Shown: in pieces, positions 42,705 to 51,062 of the stretch | Position numbering within the stretch: position 1 is the stretch's first letter | Layout of the letters: every line of letters begins with the position of its first letter | NCBI GenBank assembly: GCA_036744005.1 | Contig: DAINOJ010000010.1 | Location: 1-64,000 of the forward strand | DNA: 64,000 bases | DNA from: CALCNS01 sp937897315 | GTDB lineage: Bacteria > Bacillota > JAAYKD01 | Direction: 5' to 3' | Notes under the pieces: model-generated | Told to the model about the DNA's origin: nothing | The model's input: the letters and a program-made list of their open reading frames with translations, nothing else | Database searches by the model: none | Position numbers and translations under genes: made by a program

Positions 42705-44291
42705 TTACCTACCCTTCCTCAAAATCTTACCCGCTTGAGCTCCGGTATGCTTGCCATTTACCGCTGTCAGCACCCCATTCACATATACACGCAAAATCCC
42801 TTCACATGCCTGCTTGGGTTCTAAGAAGGTGGGGGTATCTATGATCGTATCGGGATTGAATAAAACCAAGTCTGCCCAGAAACCCGGTCGCAGTAAACCA
42901 CGATTGTTTAATCCAAGACGTGCCGCTGGGAACCCCGTCATTTTACGCACCGCTTCTTCCAAAGAAAAGAGTTTTTTCTCACGGCAATAGTAACCAAGAA
43001 CTCGTGGAAAGGTACCAAAATTGCGAGGATGCGGTTTATCATTGCCACTCATGGGTAAACTGCTACCATCGGAACCAGTCATGACGAGAGGGTGTTTCAT
43101 AATCATTTCCACATCTTCTTCGCACATACCATAGGTAATCTGGTTCACATCTCCACGTTCTTCAATCATTAAATCTAACGCTGCATCGATGGGCTCTTTC
43201 CCGAGTATTGAGGCGATTTCTTCAATGTTCTTACCGATGAATCGTTTGTTCTCTTTGCTTGGGATATCCGCTATGACAATATCGCTAAATCGGCGCAACG
43301 ATTTCGCAAAATTCGCTAGAATTTCCTGCCTTATCTTTTGACGTGTCACTGGATCTTCCAGACGCTCAAGCATTGCATCCATTCCACCTACAAATGTCCA
43401 TTTGGGTAACATAGAGGTCAAAGTCGTAGCAGAGGCGATATAGGGATATTGATCTAGTGTCACATCGATACCTTCCCTACGAGCGGCTTCGATACAGGCC
43501 AACGTCGCGTGACCCATGATTCTCCAGTTTTTTCGGCCGGTGATTTTGTGATGAACCACCTGCACAGGAATGCCTGCGCGTCGCCCCACTTCAATGGTTT
43601 CTTTCACAGAATCTAAGACTCCATCGCCCTCATCCCGCATATGACTTTCATACATACCGCGGTAAGGAGCTAATGCTTTCGAAACTTCTGCTAATTCATC
43701 CACATCTGCATAACACCCTGGGGGATATATGAGTCCACTTGACATTCCGAACGCTCCCCCTTGCATCGATTCTGCAGCTAATCTCTGCATTTCTTTCAGT
43801 TCGGCTTCTGTGGGCTGACGATCATCAAAACCCATAACCGCCAATCTTATGGTTCCGTGCCCCACCATGCCACCATAATTGACACTATAAGGGAATTGAT
43901 CCATTTGATTCAGATACTCTGCAAAGGATTGCCATGTGAAATCCATGCCTGTATCGAGGAACCCAATGTATCGTTTTAATAAATCTACGTTATTTGGATT
44001 GACCGGTGCAGCGGACATACCGCAGTCTCCACCAATTTCAGTCGTAATTCCTTGCAGAACGCGACTTTCCGCAAAAGGCACGCCAGAGATTGCAAAGTCG
44101 GAGTGCGAGTGGATATCGACAAAACCCGGACTTAAGACCATGCCTTTTGCATCAATGACTTCTACTGCTTGTGCATCGATTAAGCAACCCATTGCTGCAA
44201 TTTTCCCACCTTTTATGGCTAAATCACCCATCTGCCACGGCGTTCCGGTTCCATCGATTAATTTCGCATTTTTAAACAGAACATCAAACAT
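42705..44291 (-). CDS. N-acyl-D-amino acid deacylase (D-aminoacylase), copy 2
   Basis: This 528-residue paralogue of the downstream gene has GFVDIHSHSDFA, GGDCGMSAAPVNP (Cys ligand), YESHMRDEGD, QVVHHKITG and MTGSDGSSLP. It is first of the pair, with GGGAG before the ATG, and divergent from M14 peptidase copy 3 across a 155-base region rich in hairpins. Two paralogues together suggest different acyl or D-residue preferences. Confidence 0.9.
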   Translation of the reverse strand: MFDVLFKNAKLIDGTGTPWQMGDLAIKGGKIAAMGCLIDAQAVEVIDAKGMVLSPGFVDIHSHSDFAISGVPFAESRVLQGITTEIGGDCGMSAAPVNPNNVDLLKRYIGFLDTGMDFTWQSFAEYLNQMDQFPYSVNYGGMVGHGTIRLAVMGFDDRQPTEAELKEMQRLAAESMQGGAFGMSSGLIYPPGCYADVDELAEVSKALAPYRGMYESHMRDEGDGVLDSVKETIEVGRRAGIPVQVVHHKITGRKNWRIMGHATLACIEAARREGIDVTLDQYPYIASATTLTSMLPKWTFVGGMDAMLERLEDPVTRQKIRQEILANFAKSLRRFSDIVIADIPSKENKRFIGKNIEEIASILGKEPIDAALDLMIEERGDVNQITYGMCEEDVEMIMKHPLVMTGSDGSSLPMSGNDKPHPRNFGTFPRVLGYYCREKKLFSLEEAVRKMTGFPAARLGLNNRGLLRPGFWADLVLFNPDTIIDTPTFLEPKQACEGILRVYVNGVLTAVNGKHTGAQAGKILRKGR

Positions 44292-44338
44292 TGTATCACT
44301 CCCTTATATGAATTCTTAAGATAAAATTCTACGCAACC

Positions 44339-44412
44339 CGAAAGGATTCCTTTCGTTAAATAAGAAAGCATATATTTATCCTTGAGAAGGATTTTCTCTT
44401 TCGTAAAGAGAA
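44339..44412 (+). other. Three tandem hairpins before M14 copy 3
   Basis: CGAAAGG/CCTTTCG (44339-44355), ATCCTT/AAGGAT (44378-44392) and TTCTCTTT/AAAGAGAA (44394-44412), each with a three-base loop, lie in the leader of the M14 gene. T-rich sequence after the second could act as a terminator. The region is between divergent genes, so ordinary end-of-gene termination is excluded. Confidence 0.45.
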
Positions 44413-44446
44413 TTATTCGCCTATGCAAATAAATGGAGGTGTTTCT

Positions 44447-46099
44447 ATGCCGCGCAAAGTACCGGTTTCATTCGATCGCTACTATCGTTATGAAGAAATC
44501 ATGCAATATCTCAAAGACGTTGTTACTGCTTATCCCAAATTGGCCACTCTAGAAACAATTGGTCAAAGTTTTGAGAAACGAGATATTCCGGCACTCACCA
44601 TCACAAACCTAGAGAAAGGCTTGCCTGAAAACAAACCTGCTCTCTATGTTGAAGCCAATATCCATGCCGGAGAAGTCACCGGTTCCATGACCGCTTTGAA
44701 TTTAATCGATCTGTTGGTCAGCGAGTTTGGAGAAGACCCAAAAATCAGCCGGCTACTAGATCAATATACCTTCTATGTATTACCACGGGTGAACCCGGAT
44801 GGAGCAGAGTTGTATTTAACGACCCCAACCTCTTTACGTTCGTCAGTACGCCCTTGGCCTGAGCAGAATATGGATCAACTTCCTGGATTACATCCAGAAG
44901 ATGTCAACAACGATGGCCATATTTTACAAATGCGGGTTAGAAATGATAAACGGGGTGCTTGGAAAATCAGCAAACGCGATTCGCGACTCATGTTACCTCG
45001 TGAACCTTGGGATTGTGGCGAACCCTTCTATAGTTTATATCCGGAAGGTTTCATTCAGAAGTTTGATGGAGAACCGTTTGAGGTGGTTCGTACACCTTTT
45101 GGCTTAGATATGAATCGAAACTTCCCATCCAATTGGCATCCCAGTGTCCAAGGTGGGGGAGACTTCCCAACGAGCGAACCGGAAGTACGCGGAGTCGTCG
45201 AGTTCATCTCAAAACACCCCAATATAGCTATGGCAAATTCCTACCACACATCGGGAGGAATATTCTTCCGTAATCCTTATCAATATAGTGACGACGCTAT
45301 TGACCAAACAGACCTTAAGTTAATCCGAGCTGTTGCTGCCGAAGGTACCAAAGTTACTGGGTATCCTGATGTCAAATCCAGTAATCGAGCTTGTTTGCCG
45401 GAATGGTTATATGAACACAAGGGTATCATTGGGTTCACAACGGAATTATGGGATCGTATGGGGCAAGCCGGCATCGATAAAGCCCAAGCACAAAAAGCCA
45501 ATACTCCCGAGGAAAAAGAGGATATTCAAATTCGTCTCTTACAATGGAATGACCGAGCATTATCTGGAACCGGTTTCCATAGCTGGACGAAATTCAATCA
45601 CCCACAACTTGGCGAGGTTGAAATTGGGGGTTGGGACCCAAAAACAAATATGCAAAACCCACCCAGCTTCCTTCTCCCGGGTGAAACCTATAAGAATGCA
45701 CTTTGGGCTATACGACAAGCTGCTTGCTTACCTTACATCTCAATTGACACAGTGAAAGTGGAAGCGATTGATGCTCAGTTATGGAAGGTCACCGCTACGG
45801 TCATCAATGAAGGATTCTTGCCTACGAACATTACCAATAAAACCATCAGCTTAAAGGCAGTAAAACCTGACAGTATTCAATTAGAGGGTGCCGAGATTTT
45901 GAACGGTAAGAAATCGGTGGCACTTGGTCACTTACAGGGATACTCTATGGCACATTATTCTGGAGGTTATGGTGCTTCCATACCCAATAGTATCGGTAAA
46001 GCAACCTGGTTAATCAAAGCAAACAAGGGCGATACCATCACATTGAAAGCCAAAAGTGCTCGCGGGGGCCAAGCAGAACAAAACTTTGTTTTGGAATAA
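44447..46099 (+). CDS. M14 zinc carboxypeptidase-family protein, copy 3
   Basis: This 550-residue third member of the cytoplasmic M14 set has zinc ligands in NIHAGEVTGS, the third His in NSYHTSGGIFFRN and the catalytic Glu in FTTELWDRMG. DVNNDGHILQMRVRND matches the DxDGDG region of its paralogues. The ATG at 44447 is fixed by GGAGG; an earlier in-frame ATG lacks a ribosome site. It is followed by the pyruvate-kinase-like gene with almost no gap. Confidence 0.88.
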   Translation: MPRKVPVSFDRYYRYEEIMQYLKDVVTAYPKLATLETIGQSFEKRDIPALTITNLEKGLPENKPALYVEANIHAGEVTGSMTALNLIDLLVSEFGEDPKISRLLDQYTFYVLPRVNPDGAELYLTTPTSLRSSVRPWPEQNMDQLPGLHPEDVNNDGHILQMRVRNDKRGAWKISKRDSRLMLPREPWDCGEPFYSLYPEGFIQKFDGEPFEVVRTPFGLDMNRNFPSNWHPSVQGGGDFPTSEPEVRGVVEFISKHPNIAMANSYHTSGGIFFRNPYQYSDDAIDQTDLKLIRAVAAEGTKVTGYPDVKSSNRACLPEWLYEHKGIIGFTTELWDRMGQAGIDKAQAQKANTPEEKEDIQIRLLQWNDRALSGTGFHSWTKFNHPQLGEVEIGGWDPKTNMQNPPSFLLPGETYKNALWAIRQAACLPYISIDTVKVEAIDAQLWKVTATVINEGFLPTNITNKTISLKAVKPDSIQLEGAEILNGKKSVALGHLQGYSMAHYSGGYGASIPNSIGKATWLIKANKGDTITLKAKSARGGQAEQNFVLE

Positions 46100-46116
46100 T
46101 GACAAGGAGTGAAATG

Positions 46117-46668
46117 ATGCTTCACCAGAAACCAGGAAAAGAAAACACTGCAACTACGGTTGAACTTGCTGTCACAGCCGCTCGAAAACATGGCATTCAA
46201 ACACTGGTTGTAGCTTCCAATAGTGGTTGGTCTGCAGAGCATTTGCTTCCTTTTGTCAAGGAATTTAAAGTAGTTGTCATAGGACAAGTCAGTGGTTTTC
46301 GAGTCGATGCCGAAAACCCCATGTCCTCTGAAAAACGCGCCTCTTTACAGGAAGCTGGCTTTCATGTGTATCATACCACACATGTGTTATCCGGAGCAGA
46401 ACGAAGCTTTTCCACGCGTTTTCAAGGTGCTTACCCAGTAGAGATTTTGGCGAATGCTTTGCGCATGTTTAGTCAAGGCGTCAAAGTGTGTGTGGAGATT
46501 TCCACGATGGCACTCGATGGTGACCAAATAGAATACGGCAAAGATATTATTGCTATGGCTGGTACGGGAAGCGGTCTTGATACTGCAGTTCTGCTTCGTC
46601 CTGCACATGCTCAAAGAATTCTAGAAACGAAAATTCACGAAGTTTTGTGCAAACCTTACTTAAGTTAA
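46117..46668 (+). CDS. Stand-alone pyruvate kinase C-terminal-like domain protein
   Basis: This 183-residue protein matches the alpha/beta C-terminal domain of pyruvate kinase (NTATTVELAVTAARKHGIQTLVVASNSG), without the catalytic barrel. It ends with a GTGSGLDTAVLLRPAHA stretch found in such solitary proteins. In pyruvate kinase this domain binds allosteric effectors, so a sensing role is possible. The start is either of two adjacent ATGs (46114 or 46117) after AAGGAG. It is co-transcribed with M14 copy 3 and ended by a strong terminator. Confidence 0.75.
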   Translation: MLHQKPGKENTATTVELAVTAARKHGIQTLVVASNSGWSAEHLLPFVKEFKVVVIGQVSGFRVDAENPMSSEKRASLQEAGFHVYHTTHVLSGAERSFSTRFQGAYPVEILANALRMFSQGVKVCVEISTMALDGDQIEYGKDIIAMAGTGSGLDTAVLLRPAHAQRILETKIHEVLCKPYLS

Positions 46669-46673
46669 CAGGC

Positions 46674-46705
46674 AAAATTCCCGCCAAAATTTTGGCGGGA
46701 ATTTT
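46674..46705. terminator. Bidirectional terminator
   Basis: A perfect 16-base inverted repeat, AAAATTCCCGCCAAAA then its inverse, has A and T ends. It lies between the convergent pyruvate-kinase-like and rhomboid genes. Confidence 0.92.
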
Positions 46706-46718
46706 ATTATACTCATAC

Positions 46719-47462
46719 CTAAAATGGATCTATGGGTAATGGTGGGTCTTTCTTCAGGTCTTGAGCACTATCCAACGGTTCGGTTGGCCTCTGTCTTTTC
46801 CACGATTTCTCATCTGTAGCAAGAGTGCTTGGAGCCGGATTGACTTCAGAAATAGGTGAGCTTATACTCGATTCGGTTTTGGTTACTTTCGGTAGTTTGG
46901 GTCGCATAATCGATCCACTCAGCGCACCAACGATGCCACCTATGACATGGGTAATCTGAGAGATGTTGTCACTGACGGCAAACATCTGATAAATCTCTCC
47001 ACCCAAATATACCGCAGTGACCACTAAGAAGGTAAGCGGTATACCTCCTTTGTCTCGTCCTGTTATGGATGTTAAGATGATGAAAGCAAAGACAACACCG
47101 CTTGCTCCCATCAAGCCGCTTTGGAAGAAGAACATTTGACTAAAACCTGTGACCAGAGCAGTAATGAAAATGACAAGTGAGATTTGTACGCTACCATATT
47201 TTTCTTCCAATAATGGGCCTATCAACAGCATTAACATGATATTTGAGCTATAGTGTGCCCAATCCAGATGACCAAAGACATGGGTTAGTATTCTAACATA
47301 AGTCAAAGGATCACTCCATGAGGAAGGATAAACAGAAAAAAGGAGAATGTTGCTTTGACCATTGGTCAGTTTCGCTAACCCTAAGGCCATCAGTGAGATG
47401 AGCACAAAACTTAAGATTATGGGTGAGTTGTAGCGAATTTTGATCGATGGAGTCATGGACAA
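46719..47462 (-). CDS. Rhomboid-family intramembrane serine protease
   Basis: This 247-residue membrane protein has about six hydrophobic segments in the first 185 residues. The nucleophile Ser lies in GLMGASGVVFAF and the catalytic His in QITHVIGGIVGA, with the HLDWAHYSSNIMLM stretch before them. A hydrophilic, Ser/Pro-rich tail of about 60 residues faces the cytoplasm or exterior and is not part of the core. Substrates are unknown. It reads out just after htpG on the same strand, 25 bases apart. Confidence 0.9.
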   Translation of the reverse strand: MSMTPSIKIRYNSPIILSFVLISLMALGLAKLTNGQSNILLFSVYPSSWSDPLTYVRILTHVFGHLDWAHYSSNIMLMLLIGPLLEEKYGSVQISLVIFITALVTGFSQMFFFQSGLMGASGVVFAFIILTSITGRDKGGIPLTFLVVTAVYLGGEIYQMFAVSDNISQITHVIGGIVGALSGSIMRPKLPKVTKTESSISSPISEVNPAPSTLATDEKSWKRQRPTEPLDSAQDLKKDPPLPIDPF

Positions 47463-47487
47463 CCCTTCTTTCTGTTATTCATTTATC

Positions 47488-49365
47488 CTATTTCTTCGTC
47501 ATAAATTCAATGACGGAATTGGAGAACGCCACAGGATCTTCAAGAGTAAAACCGGCCATCAGTAAGGCTTGATCGTATAAAAGTTTGGTATACTTCTTGA
47601 GCTGCTCCGGTTGGCCGGCTAATTCTTGTAGTGTTTCAAATACCTTGTGATGAGGATTCACTTCGAGAATCCTCTCTGCTTTTACTTCACTCTCTCGATT
47701 GGGCATGGCATTAAGAACCTTTTCCATTTCCAATGAGATTTCTCCTTCACTAACCAAGCAAAGAGGATTGTTTTTTAAGCGAGTAGATAAGCGTACGGCT
47801 TTCACATGTTGCCCTAATGCTTGAGTCATATCATATAATAACGATTGGTTCTCACGATTCAGTGATTCCATGGCTTCTTTCTGGTCCGCATCCATGATAT
47901 CCAATTTTGCATCTGCCACCGAGCGGAAGGGTTTCTTTTCGTATTCTCTGAGCACTTTAAGAGCAAATTCATCTACTTCATCCGTCATAGCGAGAATATC
48001 AAATCCTCTCTCGCGAACCCTTTCACTTTGTGGTAAAGCAGCGATTTTCTGAACACTCTCACCGGTGGCATAGTAAATCTCTTTCTGATCCTCCGGCATT
48101 GAGCTGAAATATTCATTCAGAGTGATTTTCCTATCCTGTTGCAGGGAATGGAAAAGCAATAAATCTTTCAAATCTTCTTTATGTATGCCAAAATCTGCAT
48201 AAACACCATACTTGATTTGCAGTCCGAACGCTTTCCAGAATTTCTCATACACTTCCCGTTGATCCGCTAGAATTTTGGCTAGTTCAGTTCGTATTCTCTT
48301 TTCGATGTTCTTCGCGATGAGTTGTAACTGACGATTTTGCTGCAACATTTCTCTTGAGATGTTCAGTGAAAAATCTGCAGAATCCACAATTCCTCTGACA
48401 AAAGCAAAGTGGTCCGGTAACAAATCGGGGCAATTTTCCATGATTAGGACATCATTGCAATATAGCTGCAACCCTTTTTCGAAATTCTTCGTGTAGTATC
48501 CATAGGGGGTTTCTGATGGGATGTAAAGCAAAGCATGATAAGAAATAGCGCCTTCCACTTGATACGCAATTTTATGTAAGGGTTCTTTGTAGTCAGAGAA
48601 CTTATCCTGGTAAAACTGTGTTGCTTTCTCCTCCAATTCCTCCTTGGGTAATCGCCAAACAGGTACCATGCTATTTAGGGTCTTCCAAACACGCTTCTTT
48701 GAAGGTGTTTCCTCCTCCGCTGACTCGGTGTCATACTCATCCACTTCTAATTGAATTGGGTATCGAATATAATCTGAATACTTCTTGATCAGACGGCGAA
48801 GGGTATATTCTTCCAAGTATTCCGAATAGTTTTCCTCTACTAGATCTTCTCTTAAAAACAACGTGACCGTCGTACCCCAACCCTCTTTTTCACATGGCTC
48901 TAAGGTAAAGCCCTCTTCCCCCTCAGATTCCCAGCAGAAAGCTTGATCTTGTCCATAAGCTTTACTGATGACACGGACCCTTTTGCTAACCATGAAAGCA
49001 GAATAAAATCCAACCCCGAATTGACCAATCACTTGAACCGGGGATGCTTGAGCATTTTTGAAATCCAAGGTCCCGCTCTTGGCAATGGTTCCTAAATGCT
49101 CCGCCATTTCGCTTTCATTCATACCACAACCATTGTCATGAATCGCTAAGGTGCGGGCTTTCTCATCTACTTCCAAGTAAATTCGCAAATCCTCCCGTTG
49201 AATTCCACTACGATTCTCATTTAGTTCTCGAATGAACAATTTGTCTAAAGCGTCACTGGCATTCGAAATCAATTCTCGTAAGAACACCTCTTTGTGGGTA
49301 TAAATGGAGTTAATCATTAGATTCATCAATTTTTTTGATTCTGTTTGAAAAGGTCTTTTACCCAT
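47488..49365 (-). CDS. htpG: HtpG, Hsp90-family chaperone
   Basis: This 625-residue ATP-dependent chaperone has the GHKL ATP site ELISNASDALDKL, DNGCGMNESE, GTIAKSGT and GQFGVGFYSAF, then the middle domain (GIVDSADFSLNISREMLQ) and the C-terminal dimerisation domain. The frame opens further upstream, but the ATG at 49365 (MGKRPFQTES) fits AGAGGTG and family alignments. It is expressed from the promoter at 49427-49455 under a perfect CIRCE operator, so HrcA control is expected. In Bacillus subtilis htpG is not CIRCE-controlled, so this differs. Confidence 0.96.
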   Translation of the reverse strand: MGKRPFQTESKKLMNLMINSIYTHKEVFLRELISNASDALDKLFIRELNENRSGIQREDLRIYLEVDEKARTLAIHDNGCGMNESEMAEHLGTIAKSGTLDFKNAQASPVQVIGQFGVGFYSAFMVSKRVRVISKAYGQDQAFCWESEGEEGFTLEPCEKEGWGTTVTLFLREDLVEENYSEYLEEYTLRRLIKKYSDYIRYPIQLEVDEYDTESAEEETPSKKRVWKTLNSMVPVWRLPKEELEEKATQFYQDKFSDYKEPLHKIAYQVEGAISYHALLYIPSETPYGYYTKNFEKGLQLYCNDVLIMENCPDLLPDHFAFVRGIVDSADFSLNISREMLQQNRQLQLIAKNIEKRIRTELAKILADQREVYEKFWKAFGLQIKYGVYADFGIHKEDLKDLLLFHSLQQDRKITLNEYFSSMPEDQKEIYYATGESVQKIAALPQSERVRERGFDILAMTDEVDEFALKVLREYEKKPFRSVADAKLDIMDADQKEAMESLNRENQSLLYDMTQALGQHVKAVRLSTRLKNNPLCLVSEGEISLEMEKVLNAMPNRESEVKAERILEVNPHHKVFETLQELAGQPEQLKKYTKLLYDQALLMAGFTLEDPVAFSNSVIEFMTKK

Positions 49366-49391
49366 GTTCATCACCTCTGTTATAATCCTTG

Positions 49392-49418
49392 TTAGCACTC
49401 TCTTATATTGAGTGCTAA
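49392..49418. promoter_or_regulatory. CIRCE operator (HrcA site)
   Basis: TTAGCACTC (49392-49400), nine bases, then GAGTGCTAA (49410-49418): a perfect match to the CIRCE consensus. It starts eight bases after the -10 box, over the likely transcription start of htpG. Confidence 0.97.
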
Positions 49419-49426
49419 CACAAGAC

Positions 49427-49455
49427 ATCATAACGCAAAACTATAAAAAAATCAA
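49427..49455 (-). promoter_or_regulatory. htpG promoter
   Basis: Minus-strand TTGATT (49450-49455) and TATGAT (49427-49432) are 17 bases apart, directly upstream of CIRCE. Confidence 0.8.
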
Positions 49456-49465
49456 GAGGAACACA

Positions 49466-49495
49466 AAAAAAGCCGCCCGTTCACGGGCGACTTTT
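49466..49495 (-). terminator. Terminator of the DUF438 gene
   Basis: AAAAGTCGCCCG pairs with CGGGCGGCTTTT on the minus strand (one G-U), loop TGAA, then more T. It isolates the DUF438 gene from htpG. Confidence 0.88.
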
Positions 49496-49514
49496 GATGC
49501 CTCTTGCGACTAGA

Positions 49515-50720
49515 TTAGGAATTTACCAATCTTTTCTCGCCTTGGATTTCTTGAATGGGTTTGATGTTCTGAGTGACTTCCAGAACACCTAGGTACTCTT
49601 TTTGCTCGTTACGAACGGCAAAGTAACGTATTAAAATATACTGTCCACGCATAGAAATCCAGAAGTCTTCGTGGTCTTTCTTTCCACTTTTCAGATCGGC
49701 AACAATACCCTCAACCACATGCACACTTGCGGGTGGATGGCAATTGGATACTTCGCGCCCAATAATCGATTTGGTTCGAGCAAAGATTCTCTCAGAGCCT
49801 TGAGAAAAATACTTTACTTTGTCGTCTTTATCCACAAAAGTGATGTCAAAGGGTAATGTGTTTAAGACGCTAGTCAGCTCATCAACGGTAAACACTCCAC
49901 TGGGTAAAGTAATCAGACCTTGATTCATTGCTAGAGTTGAATCTTCTTTGTCAACCTTATCTTCAATGGGATGCCATTGACCCAATTTCTCAACTAATTG
50001 GCCAATCTCTGAACTTTCATCATCCACTACTTTCCATTCTGCTTGCGTCATATGTTCCACCAACATCGGCAGAAGGATATTCTCTTCTTTATAGATCATC
50101 TCACTGATTTTGACTAAAAGTTCGTTCAACGAGTTCTCTGTCTGTGCATCAAACTGACCTATTTCGATCTGAGTCCGTATTTCCTTTAATTGAGCACGAA
50201 TTTCATCGTCCACACCCCACATCACTTTTGGAGGCGCTGTGATGCCATACTTCTCTAAAAAAGGGAACATTAGGTTTTCTTTTTTTGAGTAATGAATATC
50301 GATCTTCGCCAAATCGGTCAATGCATCGGCCAGTTCACTTACAGATGTTTTACTTGTGCGATTTGACAGTAAGGGTTTGATTCTGGCATCGATGAGTGTT
50401 TGTATAAAACTATTTTCCGCTTTCATAGTGTTTGCTGGATGCCCTGGAATCATAGAAGGATCTACTTGTTGATGAATCTCGGCGATGGATCCTTTGAAAA
50501 CAGCTGCATGAACATCACATAAGCGCTGGACTTCTTCCACCGGCAATCCTTCCGATATGAGAGCTTGTTCTGCTTCCGAAATCTCTGTTGCAGAAACGCC
50601 TTGAAAAACTTCAGCAAATAAAGCTTTTACCTCGTCAATGGTTTTGCCATCGTGCAATTGAGTTATCATTTTTTTGATCATTTGTTTCCGATATTCACGA
50701 TTGTTTATGTGTTCACTCAT
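49515..50720 (-). CDS. DUF438 / hemerythrin-like / PAS sensor protein
   Basis: This 401-residue cytoplasmic protein has three parts. The N-terminal DUF438 domain covers residues 1-80. A hemerythrin-like helical domain (about 100-250) has repeated His/Glu pairs (DIHYSKKENLMFPFLEKYG, IYKEENILLPMLVEHM, WHPIEDKVD), able to hold a di-iron site. A C-terminal PAS domain (about 280-390) has ITFVDKDDKVKYFSQGSERIF. Such proteins are thought to sense oxygen, NO or iron. It is paired with the DUF1858 gene downstream of an FNR-type promoter. The ATG at 50720 is fixed by AAGGAG. Confidence 0.85.
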   Translation of the reverse strand: MSEHINNREYRKQMIKKMITQLHDGKTIDEVKALFAEVFQGVSATEISEAEQALISEGLPVEEVQRLCDVHAAVFKGSIAEIHQQVDPSMIPGHPANTMKAENSFIQTLIDARIKPLLSNRTSKTSVSELADALTDLAKIDIHYSKKENLMFPFLEKYGITAPPKVMWGVDDEIRAQLKEIRTQIEIGQFDAQTENSLNELLVKISEMIYKEENILLPMLVEHMTQAEWKVVDDESSEIGQLVEKLGQWHPIEDKVDKEDSTLAMNQGLITLPSGVFTVDELTSVLNTLPFDITFVDKDDKVKYFSQGSERIFARTKSIIGREVSNCHPPASVHVVEGIVADLKSGKKDHEDFWISMRGQYILIRYFAVRNEQKEYLGVLEVTQNIKPIQEIQGEKRLVNS

Positions 50721-50749
50721 CCTCATTCTCCTTTTCATTTCTATCCTTT

Positions 50750-50971
50750 TTATTGAATTTGATATCCCCTTTGAGAAAAACAAGCTTCAATCTTTTGCCA
50801 ATCCAGTTTTTTCAGCACTGCACCCTTACGCAAAGTCATTACTCTTCCGGCAGATTGCAACATTCCCGGCTGAAGGATATCTTTAAAACCCAACTCCACC
50901 ATGATAGAAACCACATCTGGATGCTCTTGACTTAACTCGTAGATACTTTTCCTGGAACCCATTATTTTCAT
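50750..50971 (-). CDS. DUF1858 domain protein
   Basis: This 73-residue single DUF1858 domain has SIYELSQEHPDVVSIMVELGF followed by GRVMTLRKGAVLKKLD. In other genomes this domain occurs beside DUF438 or hybrid-cluster genes. It is first of a two-gene operon, with GGGGTG eight bases before the ATG. The promoter and FNR-type box lie just upstream (51008-51049). Confidence 0.8.
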   Translation of the reverse strand: MKIMGSRKSIYELSQEHPDVVSIMVELGFKDILQPGMLQSAGRVMTLRKGAVLKKLDWQKIEACFSQRGYQIQ

Positions 50972-51007
50972 ATTTTCACCCCGAAATCTTTGTTTGCTTT
51001 CACCGAT

Positions 51008-51049
51008 AGGATAGCCGACTTCGGAGAAAAATACTGTGATTCAAATCAA
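51008..51049 (-). promoter_or_regulatory. FNR-type box and class II promoter
   Basis: On the minus strand TTGAT-TTGA-ATCAC (51036-51049) matches the FNR consensus TTGAT-N4-ATCAA at nine of ten positions. A TATCCT -10 (51008-51013) is centred 32 bases downstream, which places the box at about -41.5, the standard position for activation by Crp/Fnr proteins. Confidence 0.65.
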
Positions 51050-51062
51050 ATATCTTAGTGAA

